DNA of 28,750 bases. Origin: an uncultured Eubacteriales bacterium (GTDB lineage: Bacteria > Bacillota_I > Bacilli_A > RF39 > UBA660). This document shows, piece after piece, positions 1-8,305 of the stretch. Every line of letters begins with the position of its first letter. Within the stretch, counting starts at the first letter, position 1. Made by a program: the position numbers and the translations under genes. The notes under the pieces were generated by a model. It saw only the letters and a list, made by a program, of their open reading frames with translations. It was not told where the DNA came from and ran no database searches. The stretch spans positions 1-28,750 of the forward strand of contig CAJJKI010000017.1 in NCBI GenBank assembly GCA_905188025.1, in the 5' to 3' direction.

Positions 1-591
1 ATTTTTAAAGAAAGTTTCTTCAAAGACAGAATATTGGAATATTAAATACATTTTAAGGGATTTGTCATTTACTTCTTTTACAAAGTTAGGGTGTGGGATA
101 AGTCCTTTTATTTCTGATCCAAACATAAATTCATCATCTTTGTGATAATAGTAAAATGGTTTGATTCCAAAATGATCACGGCATCCGACTACTTCTTTGG
201 TTTTGGTATCATAGATGATAAAAGCAAACATACCACGAAGGCGTGGAAATAGTGATTCTTTGTATTCTTCGTAACCGTGGAGAATTACTTCTGTATCGGT
301 ATTAGTTGTGAAAATGTGGCCTTTTTGGAGTAATTCTTCTTTTAGTTCTTGATAATTATATATTTCACCATTAAATACAATTACTTTGGTTTTATCTTCG
401 TTGTATATTGGTTGTGAACCACCTTTTAAGTCAATAATTGATAGGCGGCGAAATCCTAAAGCTATAGACTCATCAGTATAGTAACCGTCGCTGTCGGGGC
501 CACGATGAACAATGGCATCAGCCATTTTTTTGATTATTTTGTTTTTGGTGTCTTTTTTTTGTTTTCCTACAAAACCTACAAATCCACACAT
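1..591 (-). CDS. asnB: Asparagine synthetase (glutamine-hydrolysing), N-terminal part, cut by left edge
   Basis: The 197 codons seen give the class II (Ntn) glutamine amidotransferase domain of AsnB-type enzymes. They start MCGFVGFVGKQ, with Cys2 as the nucleophile that hydrolyses glutamine, followed by HRGPDSDGYY, RRLSIIDL, FNGEIYNY and the FAFIIYD/RDHFGIKP region. The synthetase domain lies beyond the left edge. The ATG overlaps the TAA of the upstream ATP-grasp gene (TAATG), so the two are translationally coupled. Family members make asparagine from aspartate, but close relatives in lactobacilli and lactococci (AsnB1, AsnH) amidate peptidoglycan residues such as meso-DAP or cross-bridge D-Asp. 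The location after a racemase and a D-Asp-ligase-like gene favours a cell-wall role. That is inference, since the synthetase domain is not visible. Confidence 0.93.
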   Translation of the reverse strand, partial: MCGFVGFVGKQKKDTKNKIIKKMADAIVHRGPDSDGYYTDESIALGFRRLSIIDLKGGSQPIYNEDKTKVIVFNGEIYNYQELKEELLQKGHIFTTNTDTEVILHGYEEYKESLFPRLRGMFAFIIYDTKTKEVVGCRDHFGIKPFYYYHKDDEFMFGSEIKGLIPHPNFVKEVNDKSLKMYLIFQYSVFEETFFKN

Positions 592-1826
592 TATTTATCA
601 TCTCCTTGTATGTTGTTTTTCCAATAACTATTTTTATATTCTTTATAATATCTAAAGTGTTTTTTTATTAAATATAGCTGTCTTTTAAAGTTTTTATCTT
701 TGTTATATTTTATTGGGTTTACTGCTTTGGACCATAATTTTAAGGCTTCAGCACGGTATTCTTTGTTGAGAATATATTTTTTAGCAATGCCTTTTGGTAC
801 GAATGATAGGAGTACTTTGTCAGTTAGAAAGGTATAAGGCATTTCTTTATGATAGATTAAATCATCTACGAGAACTTTTACTAGATTGTATCCTAGTGGG
901 GTTAAATAATAGCTACTTCTACCCTGTCTTGCATTTATTTCAAGCACTTTAAAAGTTTTATCACGGTAATCATATTTTAGATCGAATTCACAAAATCCTT
1001 GATATTTTATTTTTTCTAGAAAGGTTTTCATTTGTTTTTCAATTTCTTCTGTTTGGCCGAATTGATTGTAACCATTAATTAAAATAGCAGCGTTTCCAAC
1101 CATGTTTTTGCTATGTTCTTGGAGGCCTATTTGCGCTAGTGATAGTAATTTTACTTCATGATTTGGGGTTACATATGCTACGGCATCAAATAGATATGAA
1201 TCATCTCCGGGAATAAAATCTTGAATTATTAGATAATCAGTATAGCCGTTTTCTTTAATTAAATTGATGGTTCTTAATAATTCTTCTTCACTGTATATTT
1301 GATATATTTTGTTTTTGCCAGTAAAAGATAAATGATTATACATAATTACATTGCTTGGTTTAAGAATTACAGGATATGTCATTTTTTCTTTGAATGGGGA
1401 TTTTTTTGAACAGTCATAGAAGAATGTTTTAGGTATATTAATGCCTTTATCTTTGTAAGTTTTATAGAACTTTTCTTTCATGATAAGAGAATCAATAATT
1501 TCTATATCTGGATAATTAAAGATAAAGTCATCTTTTAGAAGTTGTTTTTTGTTTTTTGAAATAAATTTTGCATAGCTTTCATTTGAACTAATAAGTAGGG
1601 TTAGATAATTACCATGTTCTTTTTTGAATTTGTAGATAGCATTCAAGAATCCAGCTTCGTCCCAAATGTTAGCATCATATGTGATATTAATAATGTTAGA
1701 AAAATGAGTGAATGGTAGAGGCTCCTTGGCTAGGACGTAAGCATTCTTGTGATAAGCTTCATGATAGCAACGGGCCATATAGTAGGCATTGGCATCAGTA
1801 CCGATTATTAGAACATTATATTTCAT
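591..1826 (-). CDS. ATP-grasp ligase, D-aspartate ligase-like
   Basis: About 411 residues with a Rossmann-like N-terminal part (YNVLIIGTDANAYYMAR), then an ATP-grasp fold: an ATP-binding strand with YPVILKPSN near residue 155, a large mobile loop, and the metal-binding end VLEINARQGRSSYY near residue 300. This layout and the RQGRSS signature match carboxylate-amine ligases of the D-aspartate ligase type (Aslfm/AslA), which add D-Asp to the lysine side chain of the peptidoglycan stem. Substrate cannot be read from sequence. A GTG start three codons upstream (1835) is open, but the AAAGG motif is only 2 nt from it and about 11 nt from the ATG at 1826, so I use the ATG. The gene lies 20 bp after the racemase and its TAA overlaps the asnB start. 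Confidence 0.8.
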   Translation of the reverse strand: MKYNVLIIGTDANAYYMARCYHEAYHKNAYVLAKEPLPFTHFSNIINITYDANIWDEAGFLNAIYKFKKEHGNYLTLLISSNESYAKFISKNKKQLLKDDFIFNYPDIEIIDSLIMKEKFYKTYKDKGINIPKTFFYDCSKKSPFKEKMTYPVILKPSNVIMYNHLSFTGKNKIYQIYSEEELLRTINLIKENGYTDYLIIQDFIPGDDSYLFDAVAYVTPNHEVKLLSLAQIGLQEHSKNMVGNAAILINGYNQFGQTEEIEKQMKTFLEKIKYQGFCEFDLKYDYRDKTFKVLEINARQGRSSYYLTPLGYNLVKVLVDDLIYHKEMPYTFLTDKVLLSFVPKGIAKKYILNKEYRAEALKLWSKAVNPIKYNKDKNFKRQLYLIKKHFRYYKEYKNSYWKNNIQGDDK

Positions 1827-1846
1827 GAGTAACACAACCTTTCAGT

Positions 1847-3010
1847 TTAATATTTTATTTCTTTACCATCGCTATATACACGTGGCACTCTTGTGGTAAT
1901 TCCTGTTAGAATGTGATAAGCATTTGAACCCATATTTTGGGAAACTTGTCTGATTGTTATATCTTGGCCAAATACTTCTACTTTATCATGTAGCTTTATG
2001 GTTTTATCTACTTTTACAAGAGTCATATCCATACAAATATCACCAATTATTTCATATTTTTTATGATTTATTACGACGTATTTCATTTTGTTGTTAATAC
2101 CATCAGCATATCCAATTGGCAATGTTGCTACGATTAGGGGCTCTTTTGCTATATAGTTGGCACCATATCCGACGAAGTCGCCAGCTTTGATATTTCTTAG
2201 ACTCATTACTTCTGTATACAAAGAGTACGCTGTTTTTACTTTTAAGTTATTGCTAAGAATAGTTGGTGATATGTGATTCAAGCGATGCAATAAATCTCTT
2301 TTTAGTTTTCTTAGGCCAGTTGGTGTGGGAATACTGCTATTAAAACCATACATGATTATTCCTAGTCTTGTACCTGTTTCATATGGCATTTTTTCATGAT
2401 GATTGAGAGTTATTGAACGATTTAGGTGCACTATAGGGATACTGTTTAAATCAATGTTTTTAGTTAGTTCATTAAATTTGTTAATTTGTTTATCATAGTA
2501 AATGTCATTTAGGCCACTTGTAGCTAGGTGTGTATAGATGCCTTCTAGGTAGAGATTCTTTGAGGCTTTGATTAAGTTGTAGGCTTTGGTTAAATCTTCT
2601 TGACTGGTAAAACCTAAGCGACTCATACCGGTATCTAGCTTCAAATGAACAGTTATTTTATCTTTGAATTTTGATTTTAGTAATTCTTCAAGGTACACTA
2701 ATGACTCGATGGTTATTGTGATCTTGTTTTTGATAACTGCTTCTAGATATTCAATATTTATTGGCTCTAGACATAGAATTGGAATTTCTTGATTGTACTC
2801 TCTAACAGACAGTGCTTCTTCGAGTGATGAAGTTGCTAGATAGTTTATGCCTCCCTTTATTAGAGCATTTACAATGTAGGCTCCATGTCCATAAGCATTT
2901 GCTTTAACTATCCCAATATAATATTTATACTGAGGATACTCCTTTATTATTTCCTTTACATTATTTGTTAATACTTGATTATCTACTTTGACATATGTTT
3001 GACGATACAT
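1847..3010 (-). CDS. alr: Alanine racemase family (fold type III PLP enzyme)
   Basis: 387 residues, the usual length for Alr. The N-terminal barrel carries the PLP lysine in VKANAYGHG (Lys36). The C-terminal domain holds the GYGANY and ATLPIGYADG region, where the second catalytic tyrosine of Alr normally sits, and the CMDMTLV strand. The normal role is L-Ala/D-Ala interconversion for peptidoglycan in the cytoplasm. A clear AAGGAGATG ribosome binding site lies 7-8 nt before the ATG. It is first in an operon with a D-Asp-ligase-like gene and asnB. It may therefore supply D-Ala as usual or act on another amino acid (Ser, Asp) for the ligase. Family assignment is firm; substrate is not. Confidence 0.93.
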   Translation of the reverse strand: MYRQTYVKVDNQVLTNNVKEIIKEYPQYKYYIGIVKANAYGHGAYIVNALIKGGINYLATSSLEEALSVREYNQEIPILCLEPINIEYLEAVIKNKITITIESLVYLEELLKSKFKDKITVHLKLDTGMSRLGFTSQEDLTKAYNLIKASKNLYLEGIYTHLATSGLNDIYYDKQINKFNELTKNIDLNSIPIVHLNRSITLNHHEKMPYETGTRLGIIMYGFNSSIPTPTGLRKLKRDLLHRLNHISPTILSNNLKVKTAYSLYTEVMSLRNIKAGDFVGYGANYIAKEPLIVATLPIGYADGINNKMKYVVINHKKYEIIGDICMDMTLVKVDKTIKLHDKVEVFGQDITIRQVSQNMGSNAYHILTGITTRVPRVYSDGKEIKY

Positions 3011-3048
3011 ATATTCATCTCCTTAATTAATAGTATATAATATATATA

Positions 3049-3078
3049 ATTATAGCATAAGATAAAGTTATTTGTAAA
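3049..3078 (-). promoter_or_regulatory. Promoter of the alr operon
   Basis: On the minus strand TTTACA (3073-3078) is followed after 18 nt by TATAAT (3049-3054), preceded by TGC as an extended -10. It lies about 40 nt before the alr ATG, with the ribosome binding site between. Inferred from consensus match only. Confidence 0.6.
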
Positions 3079-3143
3079 TTATAAGTATCTTTTTTGAAAT
3101 ATTATCATATAGTTAAGTGTATAAAGAAAGGAATGATAGAATA

Positions 3144-3404
3144 ATGGAAACACTTAAAGTAGGAACTAAATCCAATCCTAATTCAGTGGCAGGTGCGTTA
3201 GCTAATGTATTTAGGGAGAAAGATACTGTAGAAATTCAGGCTATTGGAGCAGGAGCACTTAATCAGGCTATTAAAGCGATAGCTATTGCAAGAGGGTTTG
3301 TAGCACCGGCTGGGAAAAATCTAGTTTGTATACCAGCATTTACAGATATTGTGATTGATGGTGATGAAAGGACAGCTATTAAGTTGATTGTAGAGACTAA
3401 GTAG
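3144..3404 (+). CDS. spoVS: Stage V sporulation protein S
   Basis: 86 residues, full family length, beginning METLKVGTKSNPNSVAGALA and containing the highly conserved EIQAIGAGALNQAIKA, RGFVAPAG and PAFTDI segments. SpoVS is a small Alba-like nucleic-acid-binding protein that in Bacillus affects septation and later spore coat and cortex steps. It also occurs in some non-sporulating lineages. The frame is open back to a GTG at 3117, but the conserved family start is the ATG at 3144, with AAAGGA about 11 nt upstream. It is monocistronic: divergent from alr and closed by a hairpin at its stop codon. With cwlD and the DUF421 gene in the window it hints at a sporulating ancestry. Confidence 0.96.
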   Translation: METLKVGTKSNPNSVAGALANVFREKDTVEIQAIGAGALNQAIKAIAIARGFVAPAGKNLVCIPAFTDIVIDGDERTAIKLIVETK

Positions 3405-3415
3405 TCTCTTTTCTT
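3392..3415 (+). terminator. Rho-independent terminator of spoVS
   Basis: AGAGACT (3392-3398) pairs with AGTCTCT (3403-3409) around a 4-nt loop and is followed by TTTTCTT. The hairpin includes the last spoVS codons and its TAG stop. Confidence 0.7.
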
Positions 3416-3641
3416 ATATTTGGCGATGGTTAATATTATGATGAATGAGGACAGATACATGATACAGTTAGGATATTGATGATAAATAGATGATATATTT
3501 TAATATTTGGAAATGTATGATATGGATAATATTTTAATACATGTATATTAGTTATTTGGTATGGGTAGAAAAAATTTGATTTTGAATATTTGGGCATTTA
3601 ATATGGGCTTGTTGTTTTAATATATGTAATAAAATTGGTAA
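3416..3641. other. AT-rich intergenic stretch without a gene
   Basis: Between the spoVS terminator and the pgsA promoter I see no convincing ORF, RNA gene or strong hairpin. The stretch is low-complexity, with loosely repeated ATATTTTAATA-like and GATATGGA/ATATTTGG words that do not form a regular repeat. Confidence 0.5.
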
Positions 3642-3670
3642 TTGATTTTTGAATTATAATTGGATATAAT
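3642..3670 (+). promoter_or_regulatory. Promoter of pgsA
   Basis: TTGATT (3642-3647), a 17-nt spacer and TATAAT (3665-3670) match the housekeeping sigma consensus. The implied start near 3677 leaves a leader of about 35-40 nt. Confidence 0.6.
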
Positions 3671-3714
3671 AGAAGTAATTATTTTGATATGAAGATGATT
3701 TGTGGGGTGTTATG

Positions 3715-4308
3715 ATGAAGAAAATGATCAAGGATTTTTTTGGAGATTTTAAATTACAAGTTAGAGATATTAAAAATGGAAATATTAAAAGGCAAATTCC
3801 TAATATGTTAACTTTTTCTAGAGCACTCTCCCCTTTTATAATTATTCCAGCAATGCTTTTGGGAGAAATAAAGATTGCTATTGGGGCACTAATATTTTTT
3901 GCAATAACTGATTTTTTAGACGGAAAGATAGCTAGAAAGTATAATTATGTGTCTGACTTTGGTGTAAAACTCGATGCTGTTTGTGATAAGATTTTTGCTA
4001 TGAGTTTAGTAATTCCAGCAGTATTTGAATGTTATATTTTATTATTTAACTTGATACTAGAGATAGCGATTAGTTATACCAATTTGTTATCTGAAGCCAA
4101 GGGAAATCATCCAAGATCTACTATTATCGGGAAAATTAAAACAACATTGTTATCAATTACATTAATTTTAATATATATTCCTAAAACTGATATTATAATT
4201 ATTTTTGTAGCTTCAATTGTAACCATTATATGTCAAGTAATTACTTTGATTAAATATATTAATATTGATATGGATAAAGATAGGAAAAGAAAGAGAAATA
4301 AAATATAA
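3715..4308 (+). CDS. pgsA: CDP-alcohol phosphatidyltransferase (PgsA-like)
   Basis: About 197 residues, multi-pass membrane enzyme. The CDP-alcohol phosphotransferase signature D-x2-DG-x2-AR-x8-G-x3-D-x3-D is complete (Asp66, Asp69, Gly70, Ala73, Arg74, Gly83, Asp87, Asp91), so the metal and CDP sites are intact. The likely reaction is CDP-diacylglycerol plus glycerol-3-phosphate to phosphatidylglycerophosphate at the inner face of the membrane. The related head-group transferases cannot be excluded. Roughly 30 charged residues precede the first membrane helix and the C-terminus is a lysine/arginine-rich tail. Two adjacent ATGs (3712, 3715) are possible. GGGG/GGTG just upstream fits 3715 better, and an upstream TTG at 3700 is unlikely. 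Monocistronic. Confidence 0.85.
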   Translation: MKKMIKDFFGDFKLQVRDIKNGNIKRQIPNMLTFSRALSPFIIIPAMLLGEIKIAIGALIFFAITDFLDGKIARKYNYVSDFGVKLDAVCDKIFAMSLVIPAVFECYILLFNLILEIAISYTNLLSEAKGNHPRSTIIGKIKTTLLSITLILIYIPKTDIIIIFVASIVTIICQVITLIKYINIDMDKDRKRKRNKI

Positions 4309-4384
4309 GTATTTTTACTTAGAAATTGATAAGCAATGTAATGGCTAAAGTTTTGAATGTAAAAGTTTTTATTTAAATATTATG

Positions 4385-4432
4385 AAAAAACAAGAGACCA
4401 CAAAGTAAATTTGTTTGAACTCTTGTTTTTTT
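4385..4432. terminator. Bidirectional terminator between pgsA and the HAD gene
   Basis: A 12-bp stem pairs 4385-4396 (A-run then CAAGAG) with 4420-4431 (CTCTTG then T-run), and a smaller inner ACAAA/TTTGT stem adds support. U-tracts occur on both strands, so it can stop the convergent transcripts from both sides. Confidence 0.8.
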
Positions 4433-4484
4433 GTTGTTAAATATAAGGGTTATATTAATACTAGCGTTGATATCATTTAGTAAT

Positions 4485-4985
4485 TTATTTTTTTAATAAA
4501 GTTTTAGCGACTTCTAGATGCTCTTCAGTGAAACCATCTTGATAAAAACTGGTATGGATAATTTTGTCATAATATTCTTCATATCCTGGGAAGAAATCAT
4601 CATCAATAATTATAAAGTTTTTAATATTGGGATGTTCTTTTAGATAGAAAGATATTTCCATACTACGATTGTTTTTTATATAAGGGGTTACATCAGTAAT
4701 GGGCAAACCTTTTGATACGAGGTATTCTTCTATTAAAGGCCATATTCTTAGGTTTCGCCATGTTGAAATAACAACAATTTGAGAATTTGTAGTTTGAGAC
4801 AATGTTTTTATTAAGAATATTTTATTGTTATCTAGATCATTTATTTGACTTAAATAAAGTTGGTGTTCAAGTGGGCTATTTTTTGGTAATTTTGATATAG
4901 CTTTTCTAAAACCATAATTTTCTTTGAAAGTATTATTTGAATTTAGAACACCATCAATGTCTAGAAAAATAATATTTTGTGACAT
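4485..4985 (-). CDS. HAD-family phosphatase-like protein
   Basis: 166 residues with HAD motifs: FLDIDGVLNS (Asp9 nucleophile, Asp11), VVISTWR (Ser74/Thr75, motif II) and FIIIDDD (Asp128-Asp130, motif IV). The STWR and RSMEIxxYL pattern resembles the small HAD domains described in 'Swiss army knife' RNA-repair proteins, so a phosphatase acting on nucleic-acid ends is one option. The substrate is not known. It starts 2 nt after the rluB stop with no strong ribosome binding site of its own, so translation is probably coupled to rluB. A shared terminator follows. Confidence 0.8.
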   Translation of the reverse strand: MSQNIIFLDIDGVLNSNNTFKENYGFRKAISKLPKNSPLEHQLYLSQINDLDNNKIFLIKTLSQTTNSQIVVISTWRNLRIWPLIEEYLVSKGLPITDVTPYIKNNRSMEISFYLKEHPNIKNFIIIDDDFFPGYEEYYDKIIHTSFYQDGFTEEHLEVAKTLLKK

Positions 4986-4987
4986 AA

Positions 4988-5704
4988 TTATTTCACTAAT
5001 GAATATAATATGGCTATTTCTTTATTAGTTAGGCGGCGGTATTCACCTGGTTTTACGCCGGTTAAATCAAGATTAGCATATTTTTCTCTTTTTAATTTTA
5101 CAACGTCATGATTAATTGCTTCAAACATTTTTCTTACTTGATGATTTCTGCCTTCATGAATAGTTAGTTCTACAAGTGATTTATCAGTAGCTTTATCATA
5201 TTTTTTAAGGTTAACTCTAGCGCGAGAAGTCTTACGGCCATCTATAACTACTCCTTCACGAAGTCTTTTTATATCGTATCCGGTTACTAGCCCTTTGACT
5301 TTGGCAATGTATTTTTTCTCTACTTTGCTAGATGGATGCATCAGTTTATTGGCTAAATTACCATCGTTTGTTAAAAGAATGATACCAGTAGTGTCATAGT
5401 CAAGACGGCCAATTGGATAAATTCTTTCAGTACTTTGAATTAAATCTACGACTGTTTTACGTCCGTGATCATCACTAACAGCTGAAATTACTTCGCGTGG
5501 TTTGTTTAATAAATAATATTCATAATTTTTATTATTGTCTAAAATGGTATTCTCTACTTCGATTGTATCACTATTTTTTACTTTGGTACCTAGTTCTTTT
5601 ACAACTTCACCATTCACTTTTACTTTGCCTGCTTGAATTAACTCTTCAGCTTTTCTACGAGAGGTATACCCAAGGTTGGCTATTACTTTTTGTAATCTTT
5701 CCAT
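4988..5704 (-). CDS. rluB: 23S rRNA pseudouridine synthase, RluB/RsuA family
   Basis: 238 residues. An S4 RNA-binding domain (about 1-48, MERLQKVIANLGYTSRRKAE) is followed by the RsuA/RluB/E/F catalytic domain with GRLDYDTTG, where Asp102 is the catalytic aspartate, and the late motif HEGRNHQVRKMFEA. In the family it isomerises a uridine of large-subunit rRNA (U2605 for RluB) during ribosome assembly. Length and motifs fit RluB best, though RsuA/RluE cannot be separated with certainty. A GGTGAG site precedes the ATG. It heads a two-gene unit with the HAD gene and is divergent from the dehydrogenase gene. Confidence 0.9.
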   Translation of the reverse strand: MERLQKVIANLGYTSRRKAEELIQAGKVKVNGEVVKELGTKVKNSDTIEVENTILDNNKNYEYYLLNKPREVISAVSDDHGRKTVVDLIQSTERIYPIGRLDYDTTGIILLTNDGNLANKLMHPSSKVEKKYIAKVKGLVTGYDIKRLREGVVIDGRKTSRARVNLKKYDKATDKSLVELTIHEGRNHQVRKMFEAINHDVVKLKREKYANLDLTGVKPGEYRRLTNKEIAILYSLVK

Positions 5705-5723
5705 AGTTACTCACCTGAAATGT

Positions 5724-5752
5724 ATTATAACCTATTTTTAAAAAATTAACAA
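5724..5752 (-). promoter_or_regulatory. Promoter of rluB
   Basis: Minus strand: TTGTTA (5747-5752), 17-nt spacer, TATAAT (5724-5729), ending about 20 nt before the rluB ATG. A TATAAT on the plus strand (5758-5763) probably serves the divergent dehydrogenase gene, though its -35 is poor. Confidence 0.65.
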
Positions 5753-5782
5753 TAGTGTATAATATAATTAGGAGCTGATTTT

Positions 5783-6526
5783 ATGAAAGTGTTAATTACA
5801 GGGGCTAGTTCTGGAATAGGTTTAGAGGTAGCAAAGTATCTTTCATCTTTAGGACACGATCTTATTTTGGTTGCTAAGGATGAGAAAAAACTTAATAGTG
5901 TTAAGGAAAGTTTTGATACCAATGTTGAGGTTTTTTGTTATGACTTATCTATTATAGAGAATTGTTATAAGCTATATGATAATGTAAGGGATAAAAATGT
6001 GGACATTTTAGTTAACAATGCTGGCTTTGGTATATTTGGAGACTTTCACGAAGATAATCTTGATAGAGAAATGAATATGATTGATCTTAATGTTAAGGCT
6101 TTACATATTTTGACAAAATTATTTGTTAACAACAAGAGTACTAAATATATTATGAATGTAGCTAGTTCAGCTGGGCTTATGAATGGAGGACCTTTGATGA
6201 GTGGATACTACGCTACGAAGAGTTATGTATGTAGTTATTCGTTTGCATTATATGAAGAACTCCGTAGGTGTAAACTTGATAAACATATCTCTGTTTTATG
6301 TCCTGGTCCAGTTAATACTAATTTTAATAAGGTAGCTAATGTAAACTTTAATATTCATTCTTTGGAGGCTAAGGATGTAGCTAAATATGCTGTAGATAAA
6401 ATGTTTAAGAATAAATTATTAATTGTACCAGGATTTATGGTACGAATGGGAGTTTTCTTTTCTAGATTTTTACCACTTGAAACTTTACTTAAAATTACTT
6501 ACAAGATTCAGGAGAAGAAGAAATAA
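5783..6526 (+). CDS. Short-chain dehydrogenase/reductase
   Basis: 247 residues, classical SDR. The NAD(P)-binding TGASSGIG is at 6-13, NNAG at 78-81, and the catalytic set is Ser129, Tyr142 and Lys146 in YYATKS. A PGPVNTNF segment follows, as in many family members. The C-terminal ~35 residues are hydrophobic and end in a basic tail, which may associate with the membrane. Relatives include DltE-like and steroid-dehydrogenase-like SDRs, but the substrate cannot be told. GGAG lies 8 nt before the ATG. Single gene, closed by a hairpin shared with the convergent transporter gene. Confidence 0.88.
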   Translation: MKVLITGASSGIGLEVAKYLSSLGHDLILVAKDEKKLNSVKESFDTNVEVFCYDLSIIENCYKLYDNVRDKNVDILVNNAGFGIFGDFHEDNLDREMNMIDLNVKALHILTKLFVNNKSTKYIMNVASSAGLMNGGPLMSGYYATKSYVCSYSFALYEELRRCKLDKHISVLCPGPVNTNFNKVANVNFNIHSLEAKDVAKYAVDKMFKNKLLIVPGFMVRMGVFFSRFLPLETLLKITYKIQEKKK

Positions 6527-6545
6527 ATAAAAATTAGAGCATAGA

Positions 6546-6588
6546 AAAACGATACAAGGCAAAAATGCTAAGTATCGTTTTAATTTTT
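6546..6588. terminator. Terminator between convergent dehydrogenase and transporter genes
   Basis: AAAACGATAC (6546-6555) pairs with GTATCGTTTT (6572-6581), and a small GCA/TGC pairing lies in the loop. A T-rich tail lies on the plus side and an A-run upstream gives a T-run on the minus strand. Confidence 0.7.
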
Positions 6589-8254
6589 ATAGTAATACTA
6601 CAAGGCATACTACTAAAGCTAATAGAAGAATTAATCCTAAGACAAATCTCCAAATATATTTTAACCAAGTAGTGTATGGAATATCAAAATATGTTAGAGC
6701 AAATATTAATATAATACTTGTTGGTCCAACAACACTAAATATTGCATATATACCTTGGAATAAAATAGCTAAAGCTTCATAAATTGACTCATCTGTAACT
6801 AATGTTAATATTGGTGAGAAGCATCCTGCTACAATATAGTATGAATCTACATTTAATAGGCAACCTAGGAAAGCTAATAATGAAGATACTCCGAAATTAA
6901 ACTTACCATATTTAGAAATTAATAATTCTAAGAAGCCATTATTGTATGCACATACTAAAACTGTATAAGCAATAGTCATTAATAGAGCTGCTGGTAAAGC
7001 TTTTTTGCAACCTTCAATGAAACTATCTACTGTTTCATCAGCTTTTACTTTGTTAACAATAGCTAATACTAAAGCAACAAATAATGCTAATACACTAACA
7101 ATAATGTAGTTGTACCAAGGGTTTCCATTTACATTCCATTCGCCTAATGCTGGAAGACTATCAGAAATGATATTGCTTACAAAGGCAAAGTCATAGAAAT
7201 TGTTACCTTTGAAGAAATCTACAATACTCTTCATAAATGAAATATCATAAATGTTCCAAGCTTTTGATACACTCAATATTTCTAATACTAGAACTATAGC
7301 TACTGAAGCAATAACAGGAATAGTAACATTAAATTTAAATTTAGTTTTCTTTATTAATGATACTATGTATGTAACTAATTGAATTAATCCAAATGCTACA
7401 ATAACTAAGATTAATCTTACGATTAAAGCACCTACAGTTAATCCAGTAATAGTTGTATGGAAATCACTAAAGAAACTAATATCATATAGTGATGCCCATG
7501 GAATTAATCCAAGTACCATAATTACAAACATTAATACTAAAGTGGTTACTAAAGGCCATACTTTAATATTTTTGTAGTTTCCTTTTACTTCACTAATTAA
7601 TAACTCTGAATTGTCATTTAATTCATATTTTACTTTTTTGCCTTCAACATCAGATATGTGTTTATTTACAAAATAAATTAATAGGGCAATGCCTGTTAAA
7701 AGTAATAATAGTTTAGGAAATGTATTGGCAAATTTGTTATCTAAGCCAACAAATTCCTCAAAAGTAGTTATTCCGTAAGTGTTAGGATTTAGAATAGTAG
7801 TAAATATTCCTCCTAAGTATCCTATAAGAATACTAACAATTGTTGATGATACGGCTACAAGCTTATCATATCCTAATAATATAATAATTGAAGCTACTAA
7901 TGGAACAAATACTAATAATTGGATATTCATTCCTGTTAAAGAAGCAGCGACAGCAAAGATTATAATTACTAAGAAAATAAATTTACGACCGATTGGTTTT
8001 ACTCTAGTTACAATACTATCTAGCATTTTTTTATAAGCAGGTATTTTGTTTAATACGCTATAAAAACCGCCAATTACTAGAACATATAAGAATATATAAC
8101 TAAAGTTTGATAGAACGATGCTGAAATAGTTAACTGGAGCATCTGCTAATCCAATATATGAAATAGCATCTTGTCTACCTGGGACAAAATAAGTTATTAC
8201 GATTATTAGCAATAACATTATTCCTAAAGTTTTTAATAATCCATGTTTTTTCAT
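6587..8254 (-). CDS. Multi-pass ion-transporter-superfamily protein, YfcC/DcuC-like
   Basis: 555 residues, almost entirely hydrophobic, with roughly a dozen membrane helices and a soluble loop near residues 200-230. The order of features (a GGF-VLNK segment after the first helices, an SLTGMNIQLL helix, GGIFTTILNPNTYG, and a closing VVGPTSIILIFAL then a helix after WLKYIW) resembles the YfcC family of the ion transporter superfamily, which carry carboxylates or amino acids. I cannot name the substrate. TAGGAGG lies 5-6 nt before the ATG. It sits about 50 nt after lysS on the same strand with no terminator between, so it may be read through from the lysS operon. Confidence 0.6.
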   Translation of the reverse strand: MKKHGLLKTLGIMLLLIIVITYFVPGRQDAISYIGLADAPVNYFSIVLSNFSYIFLYVLVIGGFYSVLNKIPAYKKMLDSIVTRVKPIGRKFIFLVIIIFAVAASLTGMNIQLLVFVPLVASIIILLGYDKLVAVSSTIVSILIGYLGGIFTTILNPNTYGITTFEEFVGLDNKFANTFPKLLLLLTGIALLIYFVNKHISDVEGKKVKYELNDNSELLISEVKGNYKNIKVWPLVTTLVLMFVIMVLGLIPWASLYDISFFSDFHTTITGLTVGALIVRLILVIVAFGLIQLVTYIVSLIKKTKFKFNVTIPVIASVAIVLVLEILSVSKAWNIYDISFMKSIVDFFKGNNFYDFAFVSNIISDSLPALGEWNVNGNPWYNYIIVSVLALFVALVLAIVNKVKADETVDSFIEGCKKALPAALLMTIAYTVLVCAYNNGFLELLISKYGKFNFGVSSLLAFLGCLLNVDSYYIVAGCFSPILTLVTDESIYEALAILFQGIYAIFSVVGPTSIILIFALTYFDIPYTTWLKYIWRFVLGLILLLALVVCLVVLL

Positions 8255-8305
8255 TTTTTCCTCCTAATTATGTATCACACAAGACTCTTTATTCTTTTTT
8301 CATTA

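Noticed and set aside
1827..1835. Upstream GTG start for the ATP-grasp ligase
   Set aside because: The AAAGG site would be only 2 nt away; the ATG at 1826 has workable spacing.
3117..3143. GTG start extending SpoVS by nine residues
   Set aside because: The family begins at METLKV, and the ribosome binding site lies between the GTG and the ATG.
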